Position numbers and translations under genes: made by a program
In this document: positions 42,940 to 51,018 of the stretch, piece after piece
Layout: each line of letters opens with the position of its first letter
Position numbering within the stretch: position 1 is the stretch's first letter
The notes under the pieces: generated by a model
What the model saw: only the letters and a program-made list of their open reading frames with translations
Told to the model about the DNA's origin: nothing
Databases searched by the model: none
DNA from: Nitrospinaceae bacterium
GTDB taxonomy: Bacteria; Nitrospinota; Nitrospinia; Nitrospinales; Nitrospinaceae
Length of the DNA stretch: 64,000 nt
Direction of reading: 5' to 3'
Assembly: GCA_029261395.1 (NCBI GenBank)
Contig: JAJDBJ010000083.1
Coordinates: forward strand, 1-64,000

Positions 42940-44142
42940 TTATCCTGTCAGCGGTTCTATTTTTTGGCACACATATTCGGCAAATGGAAAGGCGCAGGTG
43001 AAGGCGGGGGAGACGGCGTTCAGTATATGCATCGATTCACCATCACTTTCTACAACGAAGTCCATTTCAAGTTTTTTTCCTCTGAGATCCAATAATTGGG
43101 CCCGGATTCCCGGTGGCCCCCATTGTTTGTACTGGCTCTTGCGGACGCCCTGGAGCAGGTTGGAAGCAAGGGATACCAGATGGCTTCGTGAATATTTTTG
43201 GATTTCTTCCCAGGCGAGTCGTTTGAAATCAAAGTTGGAGGAAAAAAAGAGGCCGGCCTGCCGGAACAGAATTTCAATCAGCTCGGAAGAGTTGAAATTT
43301 TCCACTCCCTTATATTGTTCCCGCCAGAAAGCCGGGATCGCCGTCGGCCCGATCTTGACGGCGCCCTTTGCGGTTACGGTAAAGTGAACGCCCAGGAAAG
43401 GGTTGCGCAGGTCGGGCACTGGATAGATGTTGGTGCGGAGCGATCCCGCCGGCTCATTGGAATACAGATACAGGCCCTTGAACGGCAGAATGCGGTAGTG
43501 CTTGGAGAATCCGAAATCGCGTCCGATGGTGTCGGCGTACAACCCGGCGCAGTTAATAATGTAGCGCGCATTATAATCTCCTGCAGTGGTTCGAATGCCG
43601 GTCGCAGTCCGTTGCAGGTAACGCACTCCCAAATGAACGTCCACGCCCTCGGCCAGTGCGTCTTTATGGAGATGCGCCATGACTTCGCCGGGGTCCACCG
43701 ATGAGGTGGTCGGGGAGAATAGAGCACGCTGGAAAGTTTTGACCCGGGGCTCAATCGACTCCGCTTCTTTTTGATCCACAATTTGCAGGGCGACGCCGTT
43801 TTTCTCCGCCCGGCTCATCAATTCATCCAGCCACTGCAATTCGCTTTCGTTCTGGGTCACCACCAGTTTGCCGCATTTGTTGATTTTGAGGTCGTGGGAT
43901 TCGCAATATTCGGTGAGTGCCCGGTTGCCATCGCGGGTGAAGCGGGCCTTCAGGCTGTCGGCGGTGTAGTAGAACCCGGCGTGCAGAACGCCGCTGTTGC
44001 GTCCGCTGGCATGCTCGCCACAATGATCTTCTTTTTCGATCAGGACCACCTTGGACCCGTGAAAACTTTTGCGGAGTTCGCGGGCGATGCTCAGCCCCAT
44101 CACGCCGCCGCCAATGATCAGAAAGTCGGATTCGAGAGTCAT
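42940..44142 (-). CDS. lhgO: L-2-hydroxyglutarate oxidase LhgO
   Basis: 400 aa from the ATG with AAGGAATCT upstream. FAD-binding DAO-type Rossmann motif DFLIIGGGVMGLSIAREL, then ASGRNSGVLHAGFYY (flavin-proximal), YIINCAGLYADTIGRDFG and the C-terminal HILNAVSPAFTCAFPFAEY. It oxidises L-2-hydroxyglutarate to 2-oxoglutarate, passing electrons to the quinone pool in known members. It is divergent from dgt, with a palindromic repeat in the gap. Confidence 0.88.
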   Translation of the reverse strand: MTLESDFLIIGGGVMGLSIARELRKSFHGSKVVLIEKEDHCGEHASGRNSGVLHAGFYYTADSLKARFTRDGNRALTEYCESHDLKINKCGKLVVTQNESELQWLDELMSRAEKNGVALQIVDQKEAESIEPRVKTFQRALFSPTTSSVDPGEVMAHLHKDALAEGVDVHLGVRYLQRTATGIRTTAGDYNARYIINCAGLYADTIGRDFGFSKHYRILPFKGLYLYSNEPAGSLRTNIYPVPDLRNPFLGVHFTVTAKGAVKIGPTAIPAFWREQYKGVENFNSSELIEILFRQAGLFFSSNFDFKRLAWEEIQKYSRSHLVSLASNLLQGVRKSQYKQWGPPGIRAQLLDLRGKKLEMDFVVESDGESMHILNAVSPAFTCAFPFAEYVCQKIEPLTG

Positions 44143-44307
44143 AGATTCCTTAATAGAGTGGCTTTGATCCGTTATAAGACTGCGAATGGAGCGCAGACGT
44201 GGCGTCCACCTTAACAAAATCCCGAATCAGTTGCCAGAGTGCGGCGAAGGACATTGAAAATCGGCCTGAATCCGATACAATGCCGATGAGCTCGTATAGC
44301 GGATTTG

Positions 44308-44370
44308 CTGTCATGATGAGTTTGTCGAAGCATGACGCGTTGTCCCTCTTCGACAGGCTCTTAGTGACAG
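44308..44370. repeat. REP-like palindromic repeat
   Basis: CTGTCATGATGAGTTTGTCGAAG pairs with CTTCGACAGGCTCTTAGTGACAG across a short spacer. The TTTGTCGAAG / CTTCGACAGGCTC arms look like a palindromic repeat found in many bacterial genomes. It lies immediately upstream of dgt. Confidence 0.6.
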
Positions 44371-44403
44371 TATTCTTTTTAGCTCTCTTATTTAAGGTGA
44401 AAA

Positions 44404-45552
44404 TTGATCAAGCGTCAGGATATTGAAAAGCTGGAGAACGAATACCTGGCTCCGTTTGCCGTCAAAAGCGGGGAGAGCTGGGGTCGCGCGCATAAGGAAG
44501 ACGAGCATCCCTACCGCACGTTGTTTCAACGCGACCGTGACCGGGTCATTCACACGTCCGCGTTTCGCAAGCTGGAACACAAGACGCAGGTGTTCGTGTA
44601 TCACGAAGGCGATTATTACCGGACGCGCCTGACTCATTCGCTGGAAGTGGCGCAGATCACCCGCTCCATCTGCAAATCCCTGCAATTGAACGAGGACCTG
44701 GCGGAGGCCATCGCGCTGGCACACGATCTGGGGCATCCACCCTTCGGGCATACCGGACAGGATGTATTGAACAAACTGATGAAAGACGATGGCGGATTCG
44801 AGCACAACAAGCAGAGCTTGCGGATCGTCAAGGTGCTCGAAAAACGCTACCCGGAGTTTGAGGGATTGAACCTGACCTGGGAAGTGCAGGAAGGCTTCAG
44901 CAAACATTCCCGGGATACCGATAACCCGCTTTTCAAAGAAGCCAGTCACCGCTATCCCTCGCTGGAAGGGCAGGTGGCCGATTTCGCCGACGGCATCGCC
45001 TACAACGCGCACGATCTGGACGACGGCATCACTTCCAACCTGATCGACTCGGGCCAACTGCAGGAAGTTGCGCTCTGGCAGGAAAATGAAAAACTGCTGG
45101 AGCAGAAATACACGAACCTGGATTTTGACCTCAAGAAATATCAAATCGTTCGAAGCATCATCAACGACCTCATCACCGATTTCCGAAAAACCACTCAGTC
45201 GAATATCGAGCAGTACGGTATCCAGTCGGTGACCGATGTCCGGTCCTGTCAAAAACGTGTGGCGGGATTCAGCAAAGAGGTCGCTGAAAAAAACAACGAG
45301 CTGAAAAAGTTTTTATTCAAAAATATGTATCATCACCGCCGGGTGCGGCGCATGGAATTCAAAGCCGAACTGTGCCTGACAAAACTGTTCGAGGCATACA
45401 CCCGAATCCCCCAACTCCTGCCGGAAAGCGTGCTGGCCAACGAGCATCAGGGGTCTCTACCGCGGCGTATTTGCGACACCATCTCCGGCATGACCGATCG
45501 CTCCTCCATCGACGAATATCGCAAGCTCTACAGCCCCGACGAGAAGGACTGA
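44404..45552 (+). CDS. dgt: Deoxyguanosinetriphosphate triphosphohydrolase-like protein
   Basis: 382 aa with a TTG start preceded by AAGGTG. HD-domain metal ligands are visible in RLTHSLEVAQ and AHDLGHPPFGHTG, plus the family motif FQRDRDRVIHTSAFRKLEHKTQVF. It cleaves dGTP, or other dNTPs in related proteins, to nucleoside and tripolyphosphate. The C-terminal KRVAGFSKEV...YHHRRVRRMEF region is also typical. Confidence 0.92.
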   Translation: MIKRQDIEKLENEYLAPFAVKSGESWGRAHKEDEHPYRTLFQRDRDRVIHTSAFRKLEHKTQVFVYHEGDYYRTRLTHSLEVAQITRSICKSLQLNEDLAEAIALAHDLGHPPFGHTGQDVLNKLMKDDGGFEHNKQSLRIVKVLEKRYPEFEGLNLTWEVQEGFSKHSRDTDNPLFKEASHRYPSLEGQVADFADGIAYNAHDLDDGITSNLIDSGQLQEVALWQENEKLLEQKYTNLDFDLKKYQIVRSIINDLITDFRKTTQSNIEQYGIQSVTDVRSCQKRVAGFSKEVAEKNNELKKFLFKNMYHHRRVRRMEFKAELCLTKLFEAYTRIPQLLPESVLANEHQGSLPRRICDTISGMTDRSSIDEYRKLYSPDEKD

Positions 45553-45625
45553 GATGCCATAAACAAATGGGCCATCCCAAAGGATGACCCATCGTGAAAT
45601 TCAGGTGCAGATAACACTCTGCCTG

Positions 45626-45730
45626 TTATTCCATATTCTTGCCAAGAAAAAACATAAATCCTCCCGCCGCTAAAACGGCCAGGGCTCCCAGCAAAAATCC
45701 TCCAGTGGTTCCAACTTCAATCCATTCCAT
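45626..45730 (-). CDS. 34-residue single-span membrane peptide
   Basis: ATG at 45730 with a textbook ribosome site (TAGGAGGT, 6 bases upstream), stop at 45626. Sequence starts MEWIEVGTTGG and ends FFLGKNME, enclosing about 20 hydrophobic residues, so a single transmembrane helix with charged ends. A hairpin ATGGGTCATCC / GGATGGCCCAT (45569-45592) lies downstream on this strand. Its sequence resembles small accessory subunits of membrane complexes, but I cannot name a family. Confidence 0.6.
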   Translation of the reverse strand: MEWIEVGTTGGFLLGALAVLAAGGFMFFLGKNME

Positions 45731-45959
45731 GGGTGCACCTCCTAGGAATCAGAGAATTTCAGAGAATCCTCCGGGTCCCCGACTTAGGGAGCCGGCTTCT
45801 TTAATGGAATATGGGAGCCTGGAGCAGATCTGTCAAGGGATGCCTATGCAACTTATTGTAAGTAAATGAGTTTTATGTCGATGTCCCGCCTGTTCAACGG
45901 ACCTGAAAAGGGCTACAATGGTCCCCTTTTAACCTGCTTGATACTGTGCCGAGAGTGAA

Positions 45960-46538
45960 ATGAAACACATTCGTTCGATATGCGTGTTTTGCGCCTCCAG
46001 TAATGCCGTCGATGCCGTGTACCTGGACGCCGCGACCGATCTGGGTCGGCGCATGGGGCAGGCGGGGATCGATCTGGTCTATGGCGGCGCGTCCATTGGC
46101 CTGATGGGCGCGGTGGCGCGGGGCGTGCACGAAAATGGAGGCAAGGTCACTGGCGTCCTGCCTAAATTCTTCAAGAAAGTAGAGATCGAATACGGCGAGG
46201 CCGATGAATTGATCGTCACCCGCGATATGCGGGAACGCAAGGCCATCATGGATGAGCGGTCGGATGCGTTCATTGTTCTGCCGGGCGGGGTGGGGACTCT
46301 CGAGGAAGCGATGGAGATCTTTACTCTGATCCAGTTGAAGCAAACTCTCAAACCTTTAGTGTTTATCAATACCGAGAGATTTTACGACGGCATCGTCCGC
46401 CATTTTGAAAAGCTGGTGAAGTTGAAGTTTGCGAAAGAGGAAACGTTGAAGATGTACGCGCTGGTGGAGTCGCCGGAAGAGGCGATGGAGTTTATTGAAA
46501 ACTTCCGGCCGCCGGAAGTGCACAGCAAGTGGATTTAA
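45960..46538 (+). CDS. LOG family protein (nucleotide 5'-monophosphate phosphoribohydrolase)
   Basis: 192 aa. Rossmann-like Lysine-decarboxylase-like/LOG fold with the signature LPGGVGTLEEAMEI and MRERKAIMDERSDAF. GGASIGLMGAVA is the N-terminal glycine loop. Family members release ribose 5-phosphate from nucleoside monophosphates (AMP or cytokinin). Its stop codon overlaps that of the convergent nfu gene by two bases. Confidence 0.9.
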   Translation: MKHIRSICVFCASSNAVDAVYLDAATDLGRRMGQAGIDLVYGGASIGLMGAVARGVHENGGKVTGVLPKFFKKVEIEYGEADELIVTRDMRERKAIMDERSDAFIVLPGGVGTLEEAMEIFTLIQLKQTLKPLVFINTERFYDGIVRHFEKLVKLKFAKEETLKMYALVESPEEAMEFIENFRPPEVHSKWI

Positions 46539-47128
46539 ACGGTCGAGGTGTCGACGGTTTCAACTTTCAGGTCTTTGCTGAGGGTGTCCTTGAGGAAATT
46601 CTCGATGAACTCCAGGGTTCCCGTGGTGGAACTCGGGCAGGTGCCGCAGGCGCCTTGGTAGTGTACCCGCACCAGGTTTCCCTCAACACCCAACAGGGTG
46701 ATGCCGCCGCCGTCGTTCGCAAGGGCAGGGCGGACCGCATGATCCAACATGGCATCAATCACTTCCGATTTTTGCGCATCGGTCAGGTTCGGAAAATCTT
46801 CCACTTCCACCTTTTCCAGAATATTGGCCGTCTCCGTTTCGGGCTGGGCGTCCTCATCGCAGGTTTCGTAAAAGGTCGTGTGTTGTTCCAGCGCATTTTG
46901 GATCGGCTCCATCACGGTGGTCCACGCCACGACCGGTGATTTGGTAATGGTCACGAAGTTTTCCTTGATGAATACATTTTCCACGCCGTAAATTTTGAAC
47001 AAAGCTTCGGCCAGAGCATCCCCCTTGGACAATTCCGGAGAAGAAAATGTTTTCGTGCCTTTTTTCATTACATCCCCGCTCATAATGAACTGGGCCGCCT
47101 CCGGGTTGGGCGTGTGATGAAATGTCAT
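46535..47128 (-). CDS. nfu: Nfu-type iron-sulfur scaffold/carrier
   Basis: 197 aa from the ATG; an in-frame GTG at 47149 with AAGGA is also possible. The N-terminal Nfu_N domain starts MTFHHTPNPEAAQF; the C-terminal NifU-like domain has RPALANDGGGI and the cluster-binding CGTCPSS. Nfu proteins receive a 4Fe-4S cluster and pass it to target apoproteins. It fits a cell with many iron-sulfur and heme proteins. An acidic linker joins the domains. Confidence 0.9.
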   Translation of the reverse strand: MTFHHTPNPEAAQFIMSGDVMKKGTKTFSSPELSKGDALAEALFKIYGVENVFIKENFVTITKSPVVAWTTVMEPIQNALEQHTTFYETCDEDAQPETETANILEKVEVEDFPNLTDAQKSEVIDAMLDHAVRPALANDGGGITLLGVEGNLVRVHYQGACGTCPSSTTGTLEFIENFLKDTLSKDLKVETVDTSTV

Positions 47129-47363
47129 GACCTTGAATCCTTTGATCACGGTGAAATCCTTGTGCGCAGGTTTAGAAAATTAATTGCAACTCATTATACT
47201 TGGATTTTCCTTGAAATTATAGTGCGCTGTTTGTCTGTGATAACCGGATTAGGGTCGGCAGTCCGTTATTACTTACAGAAACCAACATTACTCTTTATAT
47301 TTCATAGGCTTAGAGGCAGAGCAGCAAATCTTTTTTAAATAGGGTTGTTTATACCGAAAACGT

Positions 47364-48317
47364 TCACAAACCAGAGGGCTCATGTGCCAGAGAGACATCC
47401 TTTTCTCCCAAAGCGAACTCAATGGATTTTAAAATTCCCAATGGTTTGATACTGGGAAAAACGGTTCGCGCCCAATCGTTGTGAACGACAGTCGGGGTTT
47501 TAATACTTTCAATCAATCTTCTACCCACTCGCGCGTACAAGGGTGTGACCAGTGACAGCCACAAACTGGAAAGCCAGGGGGTTAAAACCGGAACCGGGAA
47601 CAGCCATCGTTTCAGCTTTCGTTGTCTGGAATATTCTGCAATCAAATCCTTATAGGAGACCTGATCCGGGCCTCCAATTTCAAAAATTTCATTCTGGCGG
47701 GTTTTAAGTTCAACGGCCTTGACCAAATAATCCAAAACATCCTGAATGCAAATAGGTTGAGATTTAACGTTTGTCCATTGCGGCATGATCATGATCGGTA
47801 ATCTTTCAGAGAGTGTTTTTATCATTTCATAAGACAGACTGCCCGAGCCCAGTATAATCGATGCCTGAAATTCGATGACTTGGACACCCGAAGCTCTTAA
47901 AATATTCCCAACCTCTTTGCGGCTTTTAAGATGAGGGGATAAGGGTCCTTCCTGAGGGTTTCCCAATGCGCCCAGAAAAATGATCCTCCGGGTTCCCGCC
48001 TCCTTGCAGGCCTCGGCAAAGTTTTTCGCCGCTTTGTATTCTTTTTTTTCAAAGTCCTGCTTTGCGTCCAGGCTGTGAGCCAAATAGAAGGCGGTTTCGA
48101 TTCCGTGTAACGCCTTAACGAGGCTTTCGGAGTTCAGCAGATCACCATGCACCACATCTACCTTGCTGTCGAATAGTCCTTTCTTCAATCGTTTTTTTCG
48201 AGAGAGACACCGTACTGGATATGACGATTGCACTAAACGCCGGATCAGGTTTTTCCCAACATATCCGGTTCCACCTGCAACGAGAATCGTTGGAGCAGTT
48301 ATTGTTTTTGGTTGCAT
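47364..48317 (-). CDS. Atypical short-chain dehydrogenase (NmrA/NDUFA9-like)
   Basis: 317 aa. NAD(P)-binding motif ILVAGGTGYVGKNLIRRL (about 11-28) and the YKAAKNFAEACKEAG helix that replaces the YxxxK catalytic region in these atypical SDRs. IGGPDQVSYKDLIAEY and the C-terminal substrate-binding part follow. Function could be quinone- or lipid-related. It is the last gene of the light-sensor operon that begins at 50697, and SDRs are reported among LitR-type regulons. Confidence 0.8.
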   Translation of the reverse strand: MQPKTITAPTILVAGGTGYVGKNLIRRLVQSSYPVRCLSRKKRLKKGLFDSKVDVVHGDLLNSESLVKALHGIETAFYLAHSLDAKQDFEKKEYKAAKNFAEACKEAGTRRIIFLGALGNPQEGPLSPHLKSRKEVGNILRASGVQVIEFQASIILGSGSLSYEMIKTLSERLPIMIMPQWTNVKSQPICIQDVLDYLVKAVELKTRQNEIFEIGGPDQVSYKDLIAEYSRQRKLKRWLFPVPVLTPWLSSLWLSLVTPLYARVGRRLIESIKTPTVVHNDWARTVFPSIKPLGILKSIEFALGEKDVSLAHEPSGL

Positions 48318-48346
48318 GAATTTAAACCTGAGTATTGTGTTGCCCG

Positions 48347-48766
48347 TTATTGGATTAGCCTAACAAAAACCACGGCCACTATGGTCAATTGAAACGTATT
48401 CAAAACGACGCTGGCGCGATGCATTCTTTCAAACAGTTTTATGGATGATGAGTCTCCGGCCAGTTGGGCATCCCGGTACTTGTTGATCACCGGCATCAAT
48501 ACTTTCCATCCGAAAATAAACATGGCAAAGACGAGAAATAAAAGCAGTGAGCTAGGCGTTCCCAAAAAAATCACTCCCGATATAAAAGCCAGGGCGGCCA
48601 TAACCAGGCTGTAAACCGGGAACGCTTCCCGTATGAAAGGCCCGGAGATTTCCGGCGGGAGTTTGGTGAAAACGAGAGGGGTCATGATGCATGCAAAAAA
48701 CATCATTCCTCCCAGAACCAATGCAACGAGGACCAAGCCTAATACATTTATGAATTCGACGCTCAT
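48347..48766 (-). CDS. DUF4149 membrane protein
   Basis: 139 aa with four hydrophobic helices. The DUF4149 (TMEM205-like) pattern is seen in the N-terminal VALVLGGMMFFACIMTPLVF and the C-terminal LFERMHRASVVLNTFQL. The RBS for MSVEF is GGTGCC-type and weak. It lies between the SDR and a small gene in the same operon. Function unknown. Confidence 0.75.
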   Translation of the reverse strand: MSVEFINVLGLVLVALVLGGMMFFACIMTPLVFTKLPPEISGPFIREAFPVYSLVMAALAFISGVIFLGTPSSLLLFLVFAMFIFGWKVLMPVINKYRDAQLAGDSSSIKLFERMHRASVVLNTFQLTIVAVVFVRLIQ

Positions 48767-48817
48767 GTGGCACCTCTGATAAATTGATGAATAAATATTG
48801 TGATCCGCTCAGCGGAG

Positions 48818-49000
48818 TCACGGTTTTCTCTGGTAGATATCCCAACTCATATAAGTCTGTTTATCTGCCTTCTCTTCTGATTCATAAAAGAATAGTTTAA
48901 TTTCATTGAAAGTTCTCCAATGGATTTTGCTCAGCTCCTGCGTTGAAACCACCTTCTTTAGATCGCCTTTAGGGGTCAATATTCGAACTTCGTAAAACAT
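48818..49000 (-). CDS. Small protein of unknown function
   Basis: 60 aa starting at MFYEVRIL, with AAAGGATGG placed correctly; a second start 9 bases upstream is too close to that site. It contains RILTPKGDLKKVVSTQEL and a basic, Tyr-rich C-terminus (YMSWDIYQRKP). No signal or membrane segment. It is in the operon between the B12-sensor gene and the DUF4149 gene. Confidence 0.6.
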   Translation of the reverse strand: MFYEVRILTPKGDLKKVVSTQELSKIHWRTFNEIKLFFYESEEKADKQTYMSWDIYQRKP

Positions 49001-49030
49001 GACGGCCATCCTTTCTTTGTAGAAAATAAT

Positions 49031-49972
49031 TTACATTTTCGCGGGATCGTTGAGCCATTTGTAAAATTGATTGAAATCGTCAATAACCTTTATCCCATCG
49101 AGATTGTCAGGAGCCCCGCCGCCTCCCACCACCACATCCGTTTTTTGGCTCAACTCTTTTCGGAGTCTCCACAGAATAGGTTTGGCTCGGGATGCTCCAT
49201 ACCAGCCAGATACGCTGACACAAAGGAGAGGCGCGCCACACTGGTTAACCGTTGCGACAATGTCTTCTTCCGGTGTGTCCAGGCCTAGCGAAACAATTTT
49301 CCAGTCGGTGGTCGACATCACCACCGCACACATTTGGAGTCCCAGAATGTGGCTTTCCCCCGGGAGTGTTGCAATAATCGCCGTTTTGCCGGGTTTGCGT
49401 TCATTCTGGCGTCGCCAGCGGGTGCCCAGAAAATTGCTCAATAATTCCGTGGCAAAATGCTCCTGAGCTACCGTAAAGTCGCCGCACTCCCACTTCTCCC
49501 CGATTCGAGTTACCAAAGGGCTTGCCAGGTTTGTGATGAAGGCAAGAGGTCCCAGTAATCCCCATTCCCGATGCATTTCAAAATTCAAATTCTCTTCGTC
49601 AAAATGACCAATCCAATCGAGCCACTGATTGATTTTGGAATCGTACTGGCTTTGTAGAAAATCAGATTGAGCAGAGGGCGATACCTTGGAGGAGCGTTTC
49701 GATTCAAAACCCATGAGGTTGTGCAGTTCCTCCAAAGTACCACCCACAACTTTACCCGCTCGAAATCCCAATTTAATAACCCGTGCAACCGCCCGCAGTC
49801 GCTCGATCTCTTTCGGGAGATAACGCCGATGCCCGGAAGGCAGTCGGATCGCCTTCGGGGAATCGTACCGTTTCTCCCAGATTCTCAGCGTGTGCGTGGT
49901 GATCCCGGTTCTTCGGGAGAGTTCGCCGATCGTGAGTAAACTTTCAGTCTGTTCTTCTACATCAGCTAACAT
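49031..49972 (-). CDS. CarH/LitR-like B12-dependent photoreceptor, MerR family repressor
   Basis: 313 aa. N-terminal MerR helix-turn-helix (YTIGELS-type, here LLTIGELSRRTGITTHTLRIWEKRY). The middle four-helix domain has the W-X9-EH signature: W161, then E171-H172, which in CarH surrounds adenosylcobalamin. The C-terminal B12-binding domain has E206-X-H208-X2-G211, where His is the lower cobalt ligand in the dark-state tetramer, and VVVGGGGAPD. Known CarH proteins repress their targets in the dark and release DNA on light cleavage of AdoCbl. It is second in an operon behind an operator-rich promoter, so autoregulation is likely. Confidence 0.88.
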   Translation of the reverse strand: MLADVEEQTESLLTIGELSRRTGITTHTLRIWEKRYDSPKAIRLPSGHRRYLPKEIERLRAVARVIKLGFRAGKVVGGTLEELHNLMGFESKRSSKVSPSAQSDFLQSQYDSKINQWLDWIGHFDEENLNFEMHREWGLLGPLAFITNLASPLVTRIGEKWECGDFTVAQEHFATELLSNFLGTRWRRQNERKPGKTAIIATLPGESHILGLQMCAVVMSTTDWKIVSLGLDTPEEDIVATVNQCGAPLLCVSVSGWYGASRAKPILWRLRKELSQKTDVVVGGGGAPDNLDGIKVIDDFNQFYKWLNDPAKM

Positions 49973-50010
49973 AATGTGTATCCAGGTAAAGGTTGTTAAA
50001 GATGCTTCTA

Positions 50011-50697
50011 TTACATATTGGTTTGGCTTGAATTCATTTGAGCCACTTCATTGTTGGAGAGGCCCATGATTCTCAAGCCGCCACTGGTGCGCTCGGCCAT
50101 CGTGGTTTGACCGTTGATCACCGTGTGAAACTTGTTCCCTATCTTGATGTTGTAGTCTTTCAATAATTTTTGTTCGAAACGGTTGAGTCCAACGAAAACC
50201 ACCTCTTCTGAACCCAGACGTTGTGAAATTCGATTCTGTGTGGATTCACCGAAAGACCATTCGTAAGGTAGCCGGGAATGGTCATGGCCGGAATGGTTGG
50301 CGCTACCGGTAGAAATCCGGGAGATCCAATTCAAGGTCCGGATGGGGAGTTGTTCATTGACAGTAATATTCATCGTGCCGCTATCCATGATTTGAATACC
50401 CGCAGAGGTTCGTTTGACATAAGCGTTGAGGCCATCCATCTGGGCGGTGAAGATATTGCCGGACCGAATGCCATAACGGTTCAAGGTCTTTTGCCCATGA
50501 GCTGAGAGTCCTACATAATGGCCGGTCTCTTTCAGAGTCCCCCGGTCTTGAATCTTGGCCTCAACTTTTTTGGAAAATTTCCATTGGAGAGAAAGTTTGG
50601 AGTGATCATGCTCGCTGTGAGCGGAGGCTAGGCTGGCGCAAAGAAACAAGCTGGCGGTGACTACTGTCAGTGTTTGGATCATTTTTGTCGTTTTCAT
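50011..50697 (-). CDS. Secreted protein with internal duplication, first in the photoreceptor operon
   Basis: 228 aa with signal peptide (SLFLCASLASAH). The mature part is two repeats of about 80 residues: HDHSKLSLQWKFS...YVGLSAHGQKTLNRYGIRSGN and HDHSRLPYEWSFG...FVGLNRFEQKLLKDYNIKIGN, each ending in a RTSxGxxIMxS/N segment. Each repeat starts with an HxxHDHS His cluster that might bind metal. No family recognised. It is separated by 38 bases from the B12-sensor gene and probably shares its transcript, so it should be light-regulated. Confidence 0.75.
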   Translation of the reverse strand: MKTTKMIQTLTVVTASLFLCASLASAHSEHDHSKLSLQWKFSKKVEAKIQDRGTLKETGHYVGLSAHGQKTLNRYGIRSGNIFTAQMDGLNAYVKRTSAGIQIMDSGTMNITVNEQLPIRTLNWISRISTGSANHSGHDHSRLPYEWSFGESTQNRISQRLGSEEVVFVGLNRFEQKLLKDYNIKIGNKFHTVINGQTTMAERTSGGLRIMGLSNNEVAQMNSSQTNM

Positions 50698-50741
50698 TTT
50701 GAATCCCCTTGTTTGTATTTATAAATTATCAGAGTTAATAG

Positions 50742-50815
50742 TTAGACGCAATGTCTAAGTACAATATTAGACAATTATCTAGTTTTGTCAATATAAAATC
50801 TAAACATTTTGTAGA
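50742..50815 (-). promoter_or_regulatory. Promoter with repeated TAGA/TGTC operator half-sites
   Basis: On the minus strand, TTGACA (50791-50786), 16 bases, TAATAT (50769-50764), about 65 bases before the first gene. A perfect dyad TTAGAC-N5-GTCTAA (50742-50758) sits at +6 to +22, and further TAGAT/TTGTC-type half-sites recur at about 11-12 base spacing over the promoter. That arrangement resembles CarH operators. The region 50816-51018 further upstream is AT-rich with no gene. Confidence 0.55.
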
Positions 50816-51018
50816 ATTTTTATATTCTATTTAACTATTTGTTTTTAAAGGAGTTTATTTTGATGGATGTGGAGGATAAGGTGAGATTTATAACAAAAAC
50901 TTTAAAATACTGGAAAAAATGAAGGGAATTTTGACTAAATTTAGGGAGCGGAGGGATCCGGGATTGGCAAAATAATACTTCACGTTAGTTTAATTATTGA
51001 AACAGGCTCAATACCCGC

